From Pelagibius sp. Alg239-R121 (GTDB lineage: Bacteria; Pseudomonadota; Alphaproteobacteria; Kiloniellales; Kiloniellaceae), in the NCBI RefSeq assembly GCF_947331435.1, contig NZ_CAMZOF010000012.1, positions 124,001 through 188,000 on the forward strand: 64,000 nt of DNA, read 5' to 3'. Shown here piece after piece: positions 60,158 through 64,000 of the stretch; position 1 is the first letter of the stretch; each line of letters starts with the position of its first letter. Both the position numbers and the translations under genes were made by a program. The notes beneath the pieces were generated by a model, which ran no database searches, was not told where the DNA came from, and was given only the letters and a program-made list of their open reading frames with translations.

Positions 60158-61390
60158 TTACGATTTCCACCAACGGCGTGGTTCCACATTTTCGACCAGC
60201 GTATCGGCAGGCAACTCGCGGGCGATCCGATGGATCTCCGTGTAGGTGTCGATGCCACCGGCCCAGCCATTGATGCGTTCGCGCCACTGCTCCCAGGGCT
60301 CCGGGACATGCTCGGGTGCGCAAAGTTTGGCGGCTTTCTCACGCTCTTCGTCCGAAAGCGGAATGAAACGCGTGCCGTTTTTCACAAAGATTGTGTTTGG
60401 CAGCTGCGGCACGGAATGACCCACCGTATTAACCAGCGCAGCTTCATGTGCGCCTTGAATCAGAGCCTGTGTGAAGTAGGCAGATTCCATGACATCGTCC
60501 TGCAGATCACTGCCGAGGCTTTCGAAGACATCCAAGTTCATGGCGGTATGTTCGAAACCGGAGAAGAAGCGCAGATCGATAACCTGGCTGACCACTGGCG
60601 ACATGTTGGCGTAGGCCACTGCAGAGGACCAGGTTTCAGCACCGTCTATCAAACCCGTCTTCAGGCCGTCGAGGGTTTCTTCCCAGGCAATTGGTGTCGG
60701 GTTCAGCTTGAGAAGCGTCATGGCGATCCGGCCAAGCTGTGTGCCGGTCACCCGATTCTTGGTTCCCGCAAGCTCTTCGATTTTGGTGACGTCCGGACGG
60801 TCCTTCCACTTCAGGCCCATCTGTAGTCCGCGCAGCTGACAGACCGAAAAGAGGAAGTGCAGCTTATGCTGCTTGCGTAGCGGTTCCCGGAAGATCCGCT
60901 CGCTTTCCGGGTGGTAGAGGAAATGATATTGCGACGCCCGGTTGGGGAACATGTAGGCATAATCGAGCACGTTATAGTAAGGCGCGCCGCCAGCCGTGTT
61001 TTGGGTAGAGGCCGCAAAGATATCGACGATGCCCTGCTGGGTTTTCTTCACGCAGTTGAGCTGCCCGCAGATCGCATTGTTGCCGATAAACTCGACACGG
61101 ATCGCACCGTCCGATCGTTCCTCGAGGTCGCGGACGAACTCGAGACAACCTGCGCGCTCGATCAGGAGATTACGCTCGTTGAACCCGGACGCACCGAATT
61201 TCAAGGTATGTTTGGCCGGTGTTTTGAAGCGCTTCTCATAGGTCGAGTTCGCCGCTTCCGCCAAGCGTGGCAACGTGATCGCTCCGGTCAGGGTTGCCCC
61301 ACCCAGCAACGTCGAGGTCAAACCGTACCGGCCTGCGACCCGCATCAGGTCGCGTCTGGAAACACCCTCGCTTACGAATTTGTTCAGCAT
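60158..61390 (-). CDS. TRAP transporter substrate-binding protein
   Basis: 410 residues with a twin-arginine-type signal (GVSRRDLMRVAGRYGLTSTLLGG...LPRLAEAAN), then the DctP fold: LKFGASGFNERN, CVKKTQQGIVDIFAASTQNTAGGAP, LRGLQMGLKWKDRPDVTKIEELAGTKNRVTG and NPTPIAWEETLDGLKTGLIDGAETWSSAVAYANMSPV. It captures a substrate in the periplasm for a TRAP permease. GGGAGG lies six bases before the ATG. No DctQ or DctM gene is adjacent. Confidence 0.9.
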   Translation of the reverse strand: MLNKFVSEGVSRRDLMRVAGRYGLTSTLLGGATLTGAITLPRLAEAANSTYEKRFKTPAKHTLKFGASGFNERNLLIERAGCLEFVRDLEERSDGAIRVEFIGNNAICGQLNCVKKTQQGIVDIFAASTQNTAGGAPYYNVLDYAYMFPNRASQYHFLYHPESERIFREPLRKQHKLHFLFSVCQLRGLQMGLKWKDRPDVTKIEELAGTKNRVTGTQLGRIAMTLLKLNPTPIAWEETLDGLKTGLIDGAETWSSAVAYANMSPVVSQVIDLRFFSGFEHTAMNLDVFESLGSDLQDDVMESAYFTQALIQGAHEAALVNTVGHSVPQLPNTIFVKNGTRFIPLSDEEREKAAKLCAPEHVPEPWEQWRERINGWAGGIDTYTEIHRIARELPADTLVENVEPRRWWKS

Positions 61391-61532
61391 TACCTTCCTC
61401 CCAATAGTCATTGCGCTTTTTTATCGCGCCTTGCGTTCAGGCTTCACGCGAAGAACCGGATCCACCTGTGTCTGCCGCCATCAGGCGGTAATAGAGGGAT
61501 CTTCCTTAATCCCACTTTCTATTCCCTTCAGT

Positions 61533-62315
61533 TCAATCCCAAAGGGGTGTCTCTCCCGATCGCGATCTGGCGCCGAGCCAGCCGCCTTCGATCTTGATCT
61601 CCGATCCGTTGACAAAGCCCGATTCTTCGCTCGCCAGGAACACCGCCGCGCCCGTAATGTCGTCCGGCTGCCCCCATCGTCCGATCAGATTTTCTTCCGC
61701 CCAGGCGGGACCGGTATCCGAGGCCTCAGCGAAGGATTGGTTAAAGGGGGACGCGATCATGCCGGGTGCGATGGCGTTAACACGGATGTTTTTGCCTGCC
61801 AGATCGGTCGCCATGGCGCGTGTCAGTCCAAGGACGCCGGATTTTGCAGCCACGTAGGCGCAGCGGTTCGGACGGCCCATAAAACTCGCAATCGAAGCCA
61901 GATTAATGATGTTACCGGAACCCCGCTTGACCATGTCGGGGAGGACAGCCTGCGCGCAGAGAAATGGACCGGTCAGGTTGATCCGGAGCATCTGCTCCCA
62001 GTCCTCCAGGCTATGCTGCATGAGGCCCTTAATAATCCTGGCGCCGGCGTTATTCACGAGTACGTCGATCTGGCCATAGGCTTCCAGAACCGTGGCTGCC
62101 ATACCTGTGGTGCTGTTGGGATCTGTGATATCGACCAGTAGCGGAAAAGCATTCCCACCGGAATCACAGATTGATGACGCGACCTGTTCGGCCCCTTGAC
62201 GGTCTATGTCGGCAACGACGACCCTGGCACCTTCATTCGCAAAAGCTGCGCAGATGGCCGCTCCGATTCCATTACCGCCGCCGGTGACAATCGCGACTTT
62301 ATTTTCCAGCCTCAT
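61533..62315 (-). CDS. SDR-family oxidoreductase
   Basis: 260 residues. The NAD(P)-binding TGGGNGIG (residues 11-18), the acidic DI in VVVADIDRQG, NNAG, the catalytic Ser in INLASIASFMG, YVAAK and the C-terminal GSEIKIEGGWLG match classical short-chain dehydrogenases with NAD specificity. Probably oxidises a secondary alcohol. It begins a minus-strand group with a TRAP binding protein, aldehyde dehydrogenase and hydroxyacid dehydrogenase. Confidence 0.93.
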   Translation of the reverse strand: MRLENKVAIVTGGGNGIGAAICAAFANEGARVVVADIDRQGAEQVASSICDSGGNAFPLLVDITDPNSTTGMAATVLEAYGQIDVLVNNAGARIIKGLMQHSLEDWEQMLRINLTGPFLCAQAVLPDMVKRGSGNIINLASIASFMGRPNRCAYVAAKSGVLGLTRAMATDLAGKNIRVNAIAPGMIASPFNQSFAEASDTGPAWAEENLIGRWGQPDDITGAAVFLASEESGFVNGSEIKIEGGWLGARSRSGETPLWD

Positions 62316-62696
62316 GATTGGGCAGCTCTCCTCTAATCCCGCGCCTGAATGTTCCGTCGGCGAGCGATGATTTTCTTAGTTTAGTACGCGCTGAAGCCGG
62401 CCAGCCTATAGAGGCAGTTCGTTTCGGTTCGAATCATCGTGATCCTTGAACCAGTCTCCAGTTAGCCGGTAAGAGAGCTATTCGTGTTCTATACGGCTCA
62501 AACAACAACGGTCGCTCTCCAACAGGTGAACGCTATTGAAGAAAAGATTACAGATGTTCTTTTTCGGTGAATGTCAGATTTTTGACATTCGGGCAGATTG
62601 CTAAAGATTGTTCATCAAGGGCCCGACAAGAGCTAAATCGGTTTCCACAAACCCAGCATCTGAATTGCATAGTCCAGCGCAATCAACGATCAGCCT
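62316..62696. other. Intergenic region with a palindrome
   Basis: Between the Crp-type gene and the SDR gene no coding frame is supported. A perfect inverted repeat GAATGTCA/TGACATTC with a six-base loop lies at 62569-62590 and could be an operator or a weak terminator for the Crp-type gene. Confidence 0.45.
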
Positions 62697-63380
62697 CTAG
62701 GCAGAAAGGATTCGGTTCAGCTTTTCCGGCCGAAGGATGCGGATACGCCGACGTTTATTCTCGATCAGCCCGTCAGACACGAAAGTCCTGAGGATCGCCG
62801 TTACATATTGTCTCCGGGAAAGAACAAGCGTGGCCAATTCCTCGTGCGTAATCGGCAAAACTGGCTCTTCGTTCTTGGGCGTCCGGGTTGCAACTTCGGC
62901 GTTCAGCTGCAACAGAACACGCGCCAGACGCTGTTCGACACTATGGCCGGTAACGTCGCTGACCCGGCTGTGCAGCAGCTGCTGGCGCTTCAAGAGCACA
63001 CGCACCAGCAGGACACCCAACTCGCCGTCCGAGCGCATGTAGTTAAAAAATTCATCGCGACTGAAACAGGTCGTCTCCGCTTGCTCGAGCGCGATACCGT
63101 TCGCATCACGCAACGCCTGCGGCCGGAGCGCGGAAAGGCCAAGCAGACTTCCCGGACCATGGATCTTGAGCAGAGTCTCATGCCCGTTTTCATCAGTACA
63201 GGTCGCTTTTACCGTACCGCTGTTCAGCACATAGACGTGCCCGGCCGTATCGCCTTGAAAATAGAGGTGTTCATTGCGGCTGAAGGCGCGTTTCTGGCCG
63301 AGCATCGCCAAACTGCGCAGGTATGCGTCGTTCAGATCCTGCTCGAGGTCGATCCCGTCGCTGAGTTCAAAGTCTGACAT
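62697..63380 (-). CDS. Crp/Fnr-family transcriptional regulator
   Basis: 227 residues. Cyclic-nucleotide-binding-type beta-barrel: FSRNEHLYFQGDTAGHVYVLNSGTVKATCTDENG, LKIHGPGSLLGL. The C-terminal winged HTH (ITHEELATLVLSRRQYVTAILRTFVSDGLI) follows. There is no N-terminal Fe-S Cys cluster, so it is not an FNR oxygen sensor. The cAMP-binding GxxFGE motif is replaced by SLLGLSAL, so the ligand is uncertain. Confidence 0.92.
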   Translation of the reverse strand: MSDFELSDGIDLEQDLNDAYLRSLAMLGQKRAFSRNEHLYFQGDTAGHVYVLNSGTVKATCTDENGHETLLKIHGPGSLLGLSALRPQALRDANGIALEQAETTCFSRDEFFNYMRSDGELGVLLVRVLLKRQQLLHSRVSDVTGHSVEQRLARVLLQLNAEVATRTPKNEEPVLPITHEELATLVLSRRQYVTAILRTFVSDGLIENKRRRIRILRPEKLNRILSA

Positions 63381-63462
63381 GCTTTCGGTATAGTCTTCAT
63401 CGTCGGCCTACCGCAATGGCTTCGCCGAACCTTCTTCGGACTCTGCCGGTGGCGGCACTGCT

Positions 63463-63861
63463 TCAGCGAGTTTCCTCACCGGATTGCTGCGTCTTCTGTA
63501 GAATCCGGCGCAAGGTATCTACGCGAACCGGTTTCGCGATCGGGCTGATCTTCAGGTTTTTGGAACGACCCATTGCCAACTTATCGGCCATAATGGCGTA
63601 GCGCGGATCGTATCCCGTTGCCAGCACGACATGAATCGGGCGTTCCTTGGACGAGAGCCAGCGAATGATCTCGATCCCATCCATGTCGGGCATCACCAGA
63701 TCGAGAACTATCAAGGTCGGATCAAAAGACTCAAATAGCTCCTGGAACTTGCGGGAATCCTGAATCGTCTCAACGAGGTAATCTTCCTGCTCGGCGACCG
63801 TGCGCACGTATTCACAGAACTCCGGTTCATCATCGAGGACGAGTAATCGCCGCTGCGTCAT
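63463..63861 (-). CDS. Response regulator receiver protein
   Basis: 132 residues, single receiver domain: acidic pocket LDDEPEF, phosphoacceptor Asp54 (VLDLVMPDMDG), conserved Thr in VLATGYDPRYA and Lys in ISPIAKPVRVDTL. No output domain, so it is a CheY-like or phosphorelay protein. Its ATG overlaps the stop of the upstream gene by four bases, which places it directly downstream of a sensor kinase or hybrid protein. Confidence 0.93.
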   Translation of the reverse strand: MTQRRLLVLDDEPEFCEYVRTVAEQEDYLVETIQDSRKFQELFESFDPTLIVLDLVMPDMDGIEIIRWLSSKERPIHVVLATGYDPRYAIMADKLAMGRSKNLKISPIAKPVRVDTLRRILQKTQQSGEETR

Positions 63862-64000
63862 GACTCCCCCTTCTCTACGTCGTCACCTTTCGGCATCTCT
63901 CGTGCAAGGGCTTCGCGTATCTTCAGCGCAAGGTCTTTTTTGCGAAAGGGTTTTTGCAGCAGCAGGGCGTCGTGGTCCAGGCGACCGTGGTGGATGATAG
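63858..64000 (-). CDS. Partial receiver domain at the window end
   Basis: The visible C terminus (HHGRLDHDALLLQKPFRKKDLALKIREALAREM) ends a receiver domain with the conserved KP, so the gene is probably a hybrid sensor kinase or a further response regulator. It continues past the window. Overlap of four bases with the following receiver gene. Confidence 0.8.
   Translation of the reverse strand, partial: IIHHGRLDHDALLLQKPFRKKDLALKIREALAREMPKGDDVEKGES

Noticed and set aside
1-64000. CRISPR arrays, prophage modules, secretion-system clusters, rRNA or tRNA genes
   Set aside because: No regularly spaced repeats, no phage structural genes and no RNA gene signatures were seen in any part of the window.

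Overview
The window looks like a chromosomal segment of a free-living, probably marine or environmental, alphaproteobacterium of the Rhodospirillales/Kiloniellales kind. Reasons: GC-rich coding sequence, an aerobic-type cobalamin set (cobN, cobO, cobW, cobP, bluB), DUF1127 and DUF1636 proteins, VPLPA-/PEP-CTERM secreted proteins, TRAP and Rieske catabolic genes. This placement is inference; no rRNA or tRNA gene was found.

Layout. 1-8.7 kb: a secreted amidohydrolase, the chromate pair chrB-chrA, an unrecognised three-gene envelope operon (two paralogous membrane coiled-coil proteins plus a small exported protein), a class C beta-lactamase-fold serine hydrolase and a 53-residue membrane peptide. 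8.8-15.1 kb: the tightly packed cobalamin operon cobP-cobW-cobN-cobO on the minus strand. 15.4-26 kb: accessory genes, including a histidine/lysine/tyrosine repeat protein, an orphan lipoprotein, GST, a membrane protein, CTERM proteins, DUF1636, GNAT, a SABATH-like methyltransferase, tautomerase and DUF1127. 26-30 kb: an Ada-like AraC regulator, a short AraC-type fragment, an EamA exporter plus PLP-lyase operon and a frameshifted agmatinase-family gene. 30-39 kb: a molybdopterin oxidoreductase, a DM13 protein, a REP-associated tyrosine transposase (RAYT), a large unknown protein, a GH25 lysozyme and exported proteins. 39-45.8 kb: bluB followed by a mosaic of PEP-CTERM genes, duplicated gene tails and palindromic repeats, then a peptidoglycan-binding protein and a lipoprotein hydrolase. 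45.8-64 kb: beta-ureidopropionase with a RutR-like site, signal peptidase, a Rieske oxygenase/reductase operon with a divergent TetR and two operator palindromes, a LysR/MFS/quinone-reductase group, an AT-rich papain-like protein, an SDR / TRAP-binding-protein / aldehyde dehydrogenase / hydroxyacid dehydrogenase catabolic group, and finally a Crp-type regulator and two-component genes cut by the window end.

Most notable signals. (1) Three adjacent PEP-CTERM genes share a 5' region with a direct repeat of GGACAAA spaced exactly 21 bp and placed about 73 nt before each start codon; a fourth copy lies 14 kb away, upstream of an unusual AT-rich gene. (2) The same PEP-CTERM array is interleaved with copies of the last codons of bluB and of a hydrolase gene, and another PEP-CTERM gene is flanked by a duplicated GNAT gene tail, so tail duplication accompanies these genes repeatedly. 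(3) A family of roughly 100-bp palindromic intergenic elements occurs in three or four copies in a window that also encodes a RAYT transposase. (4) The chrB leader is duplicated upstream of the unknown coiled-coil operon. Several start codons were moved inward from the longest open frame to a position with a Shine-Dalgarno sequence; each case is stated in its entry.
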